From an uncultured Spirochaetales bacterium (GTDB lineage: Bacteria; Spirochaetota; Spirochaetia; Sphaerochaetales; Sphaerochaetaceae): a stretch of 26,746 nt of DNA. Made by a program: the position numbers and the translations under genes. The notes beneath the pieces were generated by a model. The model was not told the origin of the DNA. It saw only the letters and a program-made list of their open reading frames with translations, and did no database searches. Location: assembly GCA_934247875.1 (NCBI GenBank), contig CAKQJZ010000019.1:1-26746 (forward strand), in the 5' to 3' direction. Of this stretch, positions 1 to 6,692 are shown piece by piece (within the stretch, counting starts at the first letter, position 1; each line of letters opens with the position of its first letter).

Positions 1-1
1 A

Positions 2-118
2 CATGAGACACAGTACTATGAGCCTTACCTTAGAGAAGGGAAGAAAGTGCATCTCATTGGAATGAACTTCTCATCAAAAGAGAAGAACATCAATGAGAGG
101 AAAGAAGAGATTCTTTAG
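2..118 (+). CDS. C-terminal fragment, probable PD-(D/E)XK nuclease superfamily protein (DUF1703 type)
   Basis: An open frame enters from the left edge and stops at TAG 116-118, giving 38 residues. The tail pattern (YYEPYLREGKKVHLIGMNF followed by SS...NI) resembles the C-terminus of the AAA-ATPase-like/PD-(D/E)XK proteins with the PF08011 domain, where a Y-x-x-x-Y...GK-x-x-x-x-IG-x-x-F strand-turn ends the nuclease fold. These are common, often multicopy genes of unknown role in gut anaerobes and spirochaetes. The start and the catalytic residues lie outside the window, so the family call rests on the tail alone. It converges on gdhA, with a shared terminator hairpin in between. Confidence 0.55.
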   Translation, partial: HETQYYEPYLREGKKVHLIGMNFSSKEKNINERKEEIL

Positions 119-130
119 ATATCATTTCAG

Positions 131-170
131 AGGAAAGGAGCACGATCCGAAGATGTGCTCCAATCCTTTT
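131..170. terminator. Bidirectional rho-independent terminator between convergent genes
   Basis: GGAGCAC (137-143) pairs with GTGCTCC (155-161), and AGGA (131-134) can pair with TCCT (164-167) after a 2x2 internal loop. Read on the minus strand (gdhA mRNA), the apex is ATC-TTCG-GAT, i.e. a cUUCGg tetraloop, one of the most stable RNA loops, with one bulged C. On the plus strand the hairpin is followed by TCCTTTTCTTATCGTTT. It therefore probably ends both gdhA and the upstream partial ORF. Confidence 0.75.
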
Positions 171-190
171 CTTATCGTTTCTAAAGGAGG

Positions 191-1528
191 TTAATATCCT
201 AACTGGCACATTGCATCAGCAACCTTCTTGAAGCCTGCAATATTAGCACCCTTAACATAGTTGATGTAACCGTCGCTTTCTTTACCTTCCTTGATACATG
301 CTTCATGTATAGATGCCATGATAGTCTTAAGCTTTGAATCTACTTCTTCAGCACTCCATGGAAGATGAGATGCGTTCTGAGTCATCTCAAGACCAGATAC
401 TGCAACGCCACCTGCGTTAGCTGCCTTACCAGGAGCAAAGCCTACTCTAGCCTTCTGCAATGCCTCAACAGCCTCAAGAGTACAACCCATGTTAGATGTT
501 TCAACTACATACTTAACACCATTAGCGATAAGCATCTTAGCATCTTCAACATTGAGCTCATTCTGGATAGCGCAAGGGAATGCCATATCTACCTTAGCCT
601 CCCAAGGCTTCTTGCCAGGGAAGAACTTCGCATTGAATTTAGCTGCATATGGCTTAACAACGTCATTATTGGAAGATCTTAGCTGAAGCATGAATGCCCA
701 TTTTTCAGGTGTATTGATACCATCTTCATCATAAATGTATCCATCTGGACCAGAGATAGTAACAACCTTAGCACCAAGCTGGCTTGCTTTAACGCATGCG
801 CCCCAAGCAACGTTGCCGAAACCTGAGATAGCTATAGTCTTGCCCTTGATATCATCACCAGCAGCTTCAAGCATATTCTTTGCAAAGTACATAGTGCCAT
901 AACCAGTAGCTTCAGGTCTTACTTTAGATCCACCAAAGTTGATTCCCTTACCTGTGAGTACTCCAGTATTCTCATCTCTGATTCTCTTATACTGTCCATA
1001 TAAGAAGCCAATCTCTCTAGCGCCTACTCCGATGTCTCCAGCTGGGACGTCAGTGTCAGGGCCAATGTACTTCTGAAGCTCTGTCATGAAAGATCTGCAG
1101 AATCTTAAGATCTCTGAGTCGCTCTTGCCTTTAGGAGAGAAGTCACTACCACCCTTACCACCACCCATTGGAAGTGTTGTAAGAGAGTTCTTGAATGTCT
1201 GTTCGAAACCTAAGAACTTAAGAGAGCCCTGAGTAACAGAAGCGTGGAATCTTAGTCCTCCCTTATATGGGCCAATAGCATTATTGAATTGAACTCTATA
1301 TCCGCGGTTTACCTGGATATTGCCCTCATCATCTTCCCATTCTACTTTAAATGAAATAACTCTATCTGGTTCTGTGATTCTATCGAGAATCTTATTTTTC
1401 AGATAAAGTGGGTTCTCGTTAACAACGTCAATTACAGAAGCAACGACTTCGCGAGCAGCCTGAATAAATTCTGGTTCAGCAGGATTTTTTCTTTCAAGCT
1501 CTGCCATGAATGTGTCAAGATCGTACAT
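191..1528 (-). CDS. gdhA: NADP-type glutamate dehydrogenase
   Basis: Catalyses reversible reductive amination of 2-oxoglutarate with ammonium to L-glutamate, the low-affinity route of ammonia assimilation in the cytoplasm. The 445-residue product fits the hexameric bacterial family (about 447 residues). Residues seen: GPYKGGLRFH with Lys89, LPMGGGKGGSDF with catalytic Lys125, PAGDIGVG with Asp166, and the Rossmann nucleotide loop SGFGNVAWG. The start is placed at 1528 because AAGGAG (1535-1540) lies 6 nt upstream of that ATG. The in-frame ATG six codons earlier (1546) has no ribosome site and sits at or before the predicted transcription start. The gene is monocistronic, with its own promoter (1551-1579) and a UUCG-loop terminator. 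NADP rather than NAD use is inferred from family resemblance. Confidence 0.97.
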   Translation of the reverse strand: MYDLDTFMAELERKNPAEPEFIQAAREVVASVIDVVNENPLYLKNKILDRITEPDRVISFKVEWEDDEGNIQVNRGYRVQFNNAIGPYKGGLRFHASVTQGSLKFLGFEQTFKNSLTTLPMGGGKGGSDFSPKGKSDSEILRFCRSFMTELQKYIGPDTDVPAGDIGVGAREIGFLYGQYKRIRDENTGVLTGKGINFGGSKVRPEATGYGTMYFAKNMLEAAGDDIKGKTIAISGFGNVAWGACVKASQLGAKVVTISGPDGYIYDEDGINTPEKWAFMLQLRSSNNDVVKPYAAKFNAKFFPGKKPWEAKVDMAFPCAIQNELNVEDAKMLIANGVKYVVETSNMGCTLEAVEALQKARVGFAPGKAANAGGVAVSGLEMTQNASHLPWSAEEVDSKLKTIMASIHEACIKEGKESDGYINYVKGANIAGFKKVADAMCQLGY

Positions 1529-1534
1529 ACTTAA

Positions 1535-1540
1535 CTCCTT
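1535..1540 (-). promoter_or_regulatory. Ribosome binding site deciding the gdhA start
   Basis: AAGGAG on the minus strand, 6 nt before the ATG at 1528. It lies inside the longer open frame that starts at 1546, so the longer start is probably wrong. Confidence 0.75.
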
Positions 1541-1550
1541 TTGCATTTAT

Positions 1551-1579
1551 AGATTAGTACCACTTGTAAAAACCGTCAA
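1551..1579 (-). promoter_or_regulatory. Candidate gdhA promoter
   Basis: TTGACG (1574-1579 on the minus strand) and TAATCT (1551-1556) are separated by 17 nt. The -35 matches 5 of 6 consensus bases, the -10 only 3 of 6. Transcription would start near 1544, giving a leader of about 15 nt that holds the AAGGAG site. Confidence 0.45.
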
Positions 1580-1643
1580 ATAAATCTTTACATAAATTTT
1601 AAAAGCCTTTACTGACCGTTACCTAAACTTTCATTACAAAAAA

Positions 1644-1657
1644 TTCACTATAGTGAA
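1644..1657. promoter_or_regulatory. 14-bp perfect palindrome, candidate operator
   Basis: TTCACTATAGTGAA is a perfect 14-bp palindrome in the gap between divergent gdhA and the gene at 1728. It lies about 65 bp upstream of the gdhA -35 and 36 bp upstream of the rightward -35. A dimeric HTH regulator site is the obvious reading; the regulator is unknown. Confidence 0.4.
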
Positions 1658-1692
1658 ATATTCGGAAGTCCAAATTATGGAGTATCATTTCA

Positions 1693-1721
1693 TTGCTCAG
1701 TAATATCCAAAGAACTATAAT
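1693..1721 (+). promoter_or_regulatory. Promoter of the rightward operon, probably giving a leaderless mRNA
   Basis: TTGCTC (1693-1698), a 17-nt spacer, and a perfect TATAAT (1716-1721). The ATG of the next gene follows after only 6 nt (1728), where transcription itself would begin. No Shine-Dalgarno sequence precedes that ATG. Confidence 0.6.
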
Positions 1722-1727
1722 TAGATT

Positions 1728-1910
1728 ATGAATATTCTTTCTATTCTTACAAAAATCTTCTTAGCTATTTTTGCAATCTCATTAGTAGTGCTTTTTTCGC
1801 TGATTATCGTAGTTGCAGTTCCAGATGTTGTCTTGACATCTCTTGGCTACATCAGCTTAGCTAGCGGCATCATTACGCTTGTGCTTTGGCTAATAAGAAA
1901 ACGAGGCTGA
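1728..1910 (+). CDS. Small two-helix membrane protein of unknown function
   Basis: A 60-residue, very hydrophobic product with two predicted membrane helices (about residues 5-30 and 36-56), a short turn containing Pro-Asp, and a positively charged end (RKRG) that would sit in the cytoplasm. I do not recognise a family. It is first in a rightward operon, one base before the ATG of the 979-residue ATP-grasp protein, so the two are probably co-translated. The start has no Shine-Dalgarno site but lies 6 nt after a perfect TATAAT, pointing to leaderless translation. It might anchor or regulate its neighbour, but nothing in the sequence shows this. It is short enough that expression is not certain. 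Confidence 0.6.
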   Translation: MNILSILTKIFLAIFAISLVVLFSLIIVVAVPDVVLTSLGYISLASGIITLVLWLIRKRG

Positions 1911-1911
1911 A

Positions 1912-4851
1912 ATGTACCTATTAGATTCTACCTGGCTTCCGTTCCAGAACCTGATGCTTCGTCATGTATATACAGTCCTTCTGATTTGCTCTGACTATGA
2001 TAGATTCATGCTCGAAGAGGATGGAAGAGTCGAAGAAGAGCTTTATAAGGAATACACAGAACTCGGACTTTCAACTCCTCCTAAAATCACTCATACAAAC
2101 AGCGAAGAGCAAGCGCTTCAGCTTTTAGAGACATTCAAATATGACTTAGTAATAACTATGCTTGATTTAGGCACAGACAGAGTTGAAGGACTTGCAAAGG
2201 CAGTTAAGGATATTCATAAAGATATGCCAGTCATCGCACTTTCCCCTTCCCCTGACCATAGAAAGGTCAGAGAACTCAAAGGCGAGAACTGCCCATATAT
2301 AGACTACCTCTTCTATTGGCAAGGAAACCCAGATATCTTCCTTGCAATGATCAAGCTAGTTGAAGATAAGATGAACATCGACCACGACACAGATGAGGCA
2401 GATGTTCAAGTAATCATCTTTGTCGAAGACTCTGTCAGGTTCATATCAACATATCTTCCTCAGATGTATAAAGCACTTATCCATCAGACTAGGATTTCTA
2501 TCCTTGAAGCGCTCAATGAATGGGGCAAGATGCTCAAGATGCGTGGACGCCCTAAAGTAGTGCTAGCGCGCACTTATGATGAAGCTATAGAGCTATATAA
2601 CGACTACAAAGAGAACCTCTTAGGAGTAATTACAGATGTATCTTTCCCTGCTCCTTTTGGACGAGAAGAAGCAGGATTGAAGCTTGCATCCTATGTTCAT
2701 ACTCACACACCTGAGATTCCTATCCTAGTTCAATCAACAGATAAAAAGCATGAGATTCCTGCACGTGCACTTGGTGCAGATTTCATCTGGAAAGGCTCAG
2801 ACACAATGCTCTTAGAGCTTGAAGAGCACTTCGTCAAAGAGTACAACTTCGGACCTTTCTTATTCAAAGATCCAAAGAGCGGCGAAGTCATTGCAAGTGC
2901 AAAGACAATGAAGGAGCTGCAGAAAGCACTAGAGACTATACCTATCGATTCTTTTGTATATCATAGCCAGAGAAATGACTTCTCTAAGTGGCTCAGAAGC
3001 CAGTCGATGTATCGCCTTGCGTCGCTTATAAAGCCTATAAAGCTAGCTAACTATGACACGCCAGAAGAGGCCAGAAAGCTTCTATTCACTATGATCCGCT
3101 CATACCGCGCAGAGCGTACCAGAGGCTCTATAGCTGAGTTCTCAAGAGCGAACTATGACGAGACTCTATTCTTCTCAAGAATAGGCAAAGGCAGCTTAGG
3201 AGGAAAAGGCAGAGGGCTGGCTTTCGTTGCTATGGAGATGAAAGCTAATGAGATCCAGAACAAATACCCTGAAGTATATCTCTCCATCCCTCGCACTGTA
3301 GTAATAACCACAGAGCTCTTTGATAAGTTCCTGCGCCTCAATAAGCTTGAAGGCTTAGAGTTCTGTGATAAAAGCGATAATGATATCTTGGCACTGTTCT
3401 TAGACTCCAAGCTTCCTGAAGAGCTTGAAGAGGATATTGAGTGCATACTGAAAATCATCAAAGTACCTATCTCTGTAAGATCTTCATCTCTCTTGGAAGA
3501 TAGCCACTTCCAGCCATTTGCAGGTGTCTACAACACTTGCATGATCCCTAACAACGGAGACGATGAGAAACGCAAAGCAGAGCTTGAAGCTGCTATAAAG
3601 ACTGTATGGGCAAGCACCTACTCTGACTGTGCACAGGAGTACATGAGAAGGACAGGCCACTCTCTTGAAGAAGAGAAGATGGCTGTAATAATACAGCAAG
3701 TCACAGGCAGTGCACATGGTGAGATGTGGTTTCCGAATATATCTGGAGTTGCAAGAAGCTTAAACTACTATCCAACATCTGGAATGAAAACTGAAGATGG
3801 AGTTGGAATGCTTTCATTTGGCTTTGGCAAGATAATAGTAGACGAAGGCACAGCGTTCCGCTTCTGCCCTGCGAAGCCTCGTAAGCCATGCAATACACTC
3901 TCTTCAAGCGAAGGCTCAGACCAGAAGACTTTCTACGCACTTGATACTTCAAAACCATTCAAGCCGCTCTCTGATACAGACAACTTGGTTTCTCTTCCTA
4001 TTGAGTGGGCAGCTGAATACCCTAAATCAATGAGAGGCATAGCATCTACAATAGACAAAGATACAGGTATGCTTACAGAGTCTATAAGAGCAGAGGGCTA
4101 TAAGCTCATTACATTCAATGGCGTGCTTAAATATGATACGCTTCCACTAGCGAGAATAGTAGACGATGTATTGAAGCTGGGCTCTGCTTCTATGAATGAA
4201 CCTGTAGAGATTGAGTTTGCTGTAAATATCGAAAGAGATCCTGAGAAGAAGCCAGATTTCTCAATACTCCAAATCAGACCAATCTCTGGTTCTTCTCAGT
4301 TCTTGGATATCACAATAACAGACGAAGAGAGAGAGAATGCTATAGTCTCATCCAATAAAGTCATGGGCAATGGCTTTGCTGAAGAGATCAGAGATATTGT
4401 CTCAATCAAGCCTGAGACATTCGATCCAAAAGAAATGAGAGAGATGGCTCTTGAGCTTGAAGCAATCAATAAATCAGCGTTGTCGCTATATGTCTTGATA
4501 GCTACAGGTCGTCTAGGCTCTTCAGATCCTTGGCTAGGCATTCCATGTACTTGGTCTCAGATTTCCAAAGCTCATGTAATTGTTGAGATGGGGCTCAAAG
4601 AATTCCAGGTAGAACCAAGTGAAGGCACTCATTTCTTCCAGAATATGACAAGCCTTGGCTGTTTATACTTAACAGTAAATCCAGCTTTCAATGATGGTAC
4701 TTTCTGTTATGATAAGCTCAGGAATCTGGAAGTAGTTGAAGAGACTAAGCACTTCATCCATGTAAGAGCTAAAGATAATCTGATTATCAAAGCTAATGGA
4801 AAGACAGGTAAAGCAATAATATTGGAGGATAAGCAAAATGGCGCTAAGTGA
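1912..4851 (+). CDS. Receiver-domain / PEP-synthase-like ATP-grasp protein (PEP/pyruvate-binding domain)
   Basis: 979 residues in three parts. Residues about 18-155 form a receiver-like fold without an obvious phosphoacceptor Asp. Residues about 165-310 form a second receiver-like fold, with Asp242 (GVITDVSFP) at the phosphorylation position and Lys294 near the usual conserved Lys. Residues about 420-830 form the ATP-grasp domain of pyruvate phosphate dikinase/PEP synthase, with GKGSLGGKGRGLAF and the signature VPISVRSSSLLED. The phosphohistidine swivel domain and the PEP/pyruvate TIM barrel of true PEP synthase are not seen, so it should not be named ppsA on family similarity. Homologues of this layout are known to me from Bacteroidota and spirochaetes, with the same N-terminal extension, which supports this start; GAGG also lies 5 nt upstream of the ATG. 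Its 3' end overlaps the alcohol dehydrogenase gene by 14 nt. The substrate is unknown. Confidence 0.85.
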   Translation: MYLLDSTWLPFQNLMLRHVYTVLLICSDYDRFMLEEDGRVEEELYKEYTELGLSTPPKITHTNSEEQALQLLETFKYDLVITMLDLGTDRVEGLAKAVKDIHKDMPVIALSPSPDHRKVRELKGENCPYIDYLFYWQGNPDIFLAMIKLVEDKMNIDHDTDEADVQVIIFVEDSVRFISTYLPQMYKALIHQTRISILEALNEWGKMLKMRGRPKVVLARTYDEAIELYNDYKENLLGVITDVSFPAPFGREEAGLKLASYVHTHTPEIPILVQSTDKKHEIPARALGADFIWKGSDTMLLELEEHFVKEYNFGPFLFKDPKSGEVIASAKTMKELQKALETIPIDSFVYHSQRNDFSKWLRSQSMYRLASLIKPIKLANYDTPEEARKLLFTMIRSYRAERTRGSIAEFSRANYDETLFFSRIGKGSLGGKGRGLAFVAMEMKANEIQNKYPEVYLSIPRTVVITTELFDKFLRLNKLEGLEFCDKSDNDILALFLDSKLPEELEEDIECILKIIKVPISVRSSSLLEDSHFQPFAGVYNTCMIPNNGDDEKRKAELEAAIKTVWASTYSDCAQEYMRRTGHSLEEEKMAVIIQQVTGSAHGEMWFPNISGVARSLNYYPTSGMKTEDGVGMLSFGFGKIIVDEGTAFRFCPAKPRKPCNTLSSSEGSDQKTFYALDTSKPFKPLSDTDNLVSLPIEWAAEYPKSMRGIASTIDKDTGMLTESIRAEGYKLITFNGVLKYDTLPLARIVDDVLKLGSASMNEPVEIEFAVNIERDPEKKPDFSILQIRPISGSSQFLDITITDEERENAIVSSNKVMGNGFAEEIRDIVSIKPETFDPKEMREMALELEAINKSALSLYVLIATGRLGSSDPWLGIPCTWSQISKAHVIVEMGLKEFQVEPSEGTHFFQNMTSLGCLYLTVNPAFNDGTFCYDKLRNLEVVEETKHFIHVRAKDNLIIKANGKTGKAIILEDKQNGAK

Positions 4852-6022
4852 GTATTACACACCAACACATGTATATTTCGGAAAAGGTGCAGAACTTGAA
4901 GCTGGCAGACTTTTAAAAGAAGCAGAACTTGATAGAGTCCTTGTTCATTTCGGCTCTGGCTCTGTTAAGAGAAGCGGACTCTTAGAGCGTGTTGAGAAGA
5001 CACTCAAAGAGCATGACATAACATTTATTGAGCTTGGCGGCGTACAGCCTAACCCAAGAATCACACTAGTAAGAAAGGGCGTTGAGCTATGCAGGGAAAA
5101 TAATCTCAAAGCTGTCCTTGCTATCGGCGGCGGCTCAGTAATCGACAGCGCTAAAGCTATTGGCTACGGAGCATTCAATGGAGGAGATCCTTGGGATTTC
5201 TATTCATTTAAGCGAAAGCCTCAGGGCTCTATCCCTATTGCAACTATACTCACACTCTCAGCAACTGGCTCAGAGATGAGCTCAAGCTCAGTAATCACCA
5301 ATGAAGAAGAGGGCCTCAAGAGAGGAGTCAACACAAACTATTGCAGACCACTATTCTCTCTTATGAACCCAGAGCTAACATATACAGTCTCCCCATACCA
5401 GACAAGCTCAGGAACAGTAGACATCATGATGCATACACTTGAGCGCTTCTTCCATAATGGAGAGACACTTGCTATTACAGATGACCTCTCTCTTTCACTT
5501 ATCAAGGAAGTAATGAGAAGCGGAAAGATTGCACTGGAAAATCCTACTGACTACAGCGCAAGAGCGTCACTTATGTGGGCATCCTCTCTTTCACATAATG
5601 ATCTGATGAACGTCGGAAACGCAAACAGAGGCGACTGGGCTTGCCATCAGCTGGAGCATGAGCTATCTGGACTATATGACGTTGCGCACGGCGCAGGGCT
5701 TGCTGCTATCTGGTCTAGCTGGGCGCGTTATGTAATGGATGCAAACTATGAGCGCTTCATCACTCTTGGAAAGAAAGTATTTGATCTAAAGAGTACAGGA
5801 GACGATGAGAAAGATGCACTTAATGCTATAGAGCATATGGATGAATACTTCAGATCAATCAATATGCCTACTAACCTTAAAGAGCTTGGCGTAGAACCAG
5901 ATGATGAGGATGTAAGAAAACTTGCCGAGAGCTGTTCATTCTTCGGCAAGCGTACAGTTGGAAACATCAAAGCACTTGGCATTGATGATATGATTGCTAT
6001 TTACAATCTAGCTCGCTCATAA
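4838..6022 (+). CDS. Iron-dependent alcohol dehydrogenase (butanol dehydrogenase-like)
   Basis: A 394-residue group III alcohol dehydrogenase that probably interconverts short aldehydes and alcohols with NAD(P)H, i.e. a fermentative redox sink or aldehyde detoxifier in the cytoplasm. The N-terminal half carries the dinucleotide motif GGGSVIDSAKAIGYG (97-111). The C-terminal helical half carries metal ligands that match YqhD/BdhA spacing: Asp195 and His199 (VDIMMHTLERFF), His270 (WACHQLEHELSG) and His284 (DVAHGAGLA). The start ATG lies 9 nt after GGAGG (4824-4828), inside the end of the upstream gene, showing translational coupling. The 3' end runs 26 bp into the convergent pseudouridine synthase gene. 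Substrate preference cannot be read from the sequence. Confidence 0.93.
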   Translation: MALSEYYTPTHVYFGKGAELEAGRLLKEAELDRVLVHFGSGSVKRSGLLERVEKTLKEHDITFIELGGVQPNPRITLVRKGVELCRENNLKAVLAIGGGSVIDSAKAIGYGAFNGGDPWDFYSFKRKPQGSIPIATILTLSATGSEMSSSSVITNEEEGLKRGVNTNYCRPLFSLMNPELTYTVSPYQTSSGTVDIMMHTLERFFHNGETLAITDDLSLSLIKEVMRSGKIALENPTDYSARASLMWASSLSHNDLMNVGNANRGDWACHQLEHELSGLYDVAHGAGLAAIWSSWARYVMDANYERFITLGKKVFDLKSTGDDEKDALNAIEHMDEYFRSINMPTNLKELGVEPDDEDVRKLAESCSFFGKRTVGNIKALGIDDMIAIYNLARS

Positions 6023-6692
6023 AGTAATCCCAGAGCGAATCTTTTGGAGGAGGTGCAATTATTGTAATCTCCTCTTTTTTTACAGGGTGTATGAATACAA
6101 CTTTTCTTGCATGAAGAGATATGCCACCATCTGGGTTTGAACGAGCTGCGCCATACTTCAGATCCCCTTTTATATGCAGTCCGATAGCTGCAAGCTGTGC
6201 CCTGATCTGATGGTGTCTGCCAGTATGGAGATCTATCTCAAGCAGATGGTACTTGTCTCCTGATGCGATTAGGCGGTAATCAAGCTTCGCAACTTTAGAG
6301 CCCTTCTTCTCAATTGAGTATGCGATGCTCTTATTGTTCTCGCTGTTCCTGATTATATAGTGAACAAGACGTGCTTCTTTCTTATCTGGAAGATTATCGA
6401 CAATAGCCCAGTAAGTCTTCTTGACGCCGCTTCCTTTGAACATCTCATTGAGACGTATAAGCGCCTTCTCTGTCTTTGCATAGATGACAATGCCAGAAGT
6501 TGGTCTATCGAGGCGATGAGGAATGCCAAGGTAGACATTCCCAGGCTTATTGTATGTGACTTTCAGATACTCTTTGACATCATCTGCAAGAGTTCTGTCT
6601 CCAGTAGCATCGCCCTGAACAAGCTCCCCTACTTTCTTGTTGATGACAATCAAGTGATTGTCTTCATAGAGAATCCTATCTTTACTTACCAT
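5997..6692 (-). CDS. RluA-family pseudouridine synthase
   Basis: Converts a uridine in rRNA or tRNA to pseudouridine. The 231-residue product contains the family signature HRLDRPTSG (59-67) with catalytic Asp62, and the downstream strand LHTGRHHQIRAQL. It has no S4 RNA-binding domain, so it resembles the single-domain RluA/TruC/YhcT members more than full RluD; the target base is not predictable. The start is set at 6692: GGAG (6699-6702 on the minus strand) is 6 nt before this ATG, only 3 nt before the ATG at 6695, and the longer frame to 6731 has no site. It is the last gene of the parE-parC operon and overlaps parC by 11 nt. Its tail overlaps the convergent alcohol dehydrogenase gene by 26 bp. 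Confidence 0.9.
   Translation of the reverse strand: MVSKDRILYEDNHLIVINKKVGELVQGDATGDRTLADDVKEYLKVTYNKPGNVYLGIPHRLDRPTSGIVIYAKTEKALIRLNEMFKGSGVKKTYWAIVDNLPDKKEARLVHYIIRNSENNKSIAYSIEKKGSKVAKLDYRLIASGDKYHLLEIDLHTGRHHQIRAQLAAIGLHIKGDLKYGAARSNPDGGISLHARKVVFIHPVKKEEITIIAPPPKDSLWDYFMSELDCK

Noticed and set aside
203..215. TGGCAC followed by TTGCA, resembling a sigma-54 promoter
   Set aside because: The two boxes are only 1 nt apart instead of 5 and lie inside the gdhA coding region.
365..686. Two open frames on the plus strand opposite gdhA
   Set aside because: They are shadows of the well-conserved glutamate dehydrogenase frame, with no independent motif or ribosome site.
1912..4851. Naming the ATP-grasp protein phosphoenolpyruvate synthase (ppsA)
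   Set aside because: The phosphohistidine and PEP/pyruvate barrel domains needed for that reaction are not seen.
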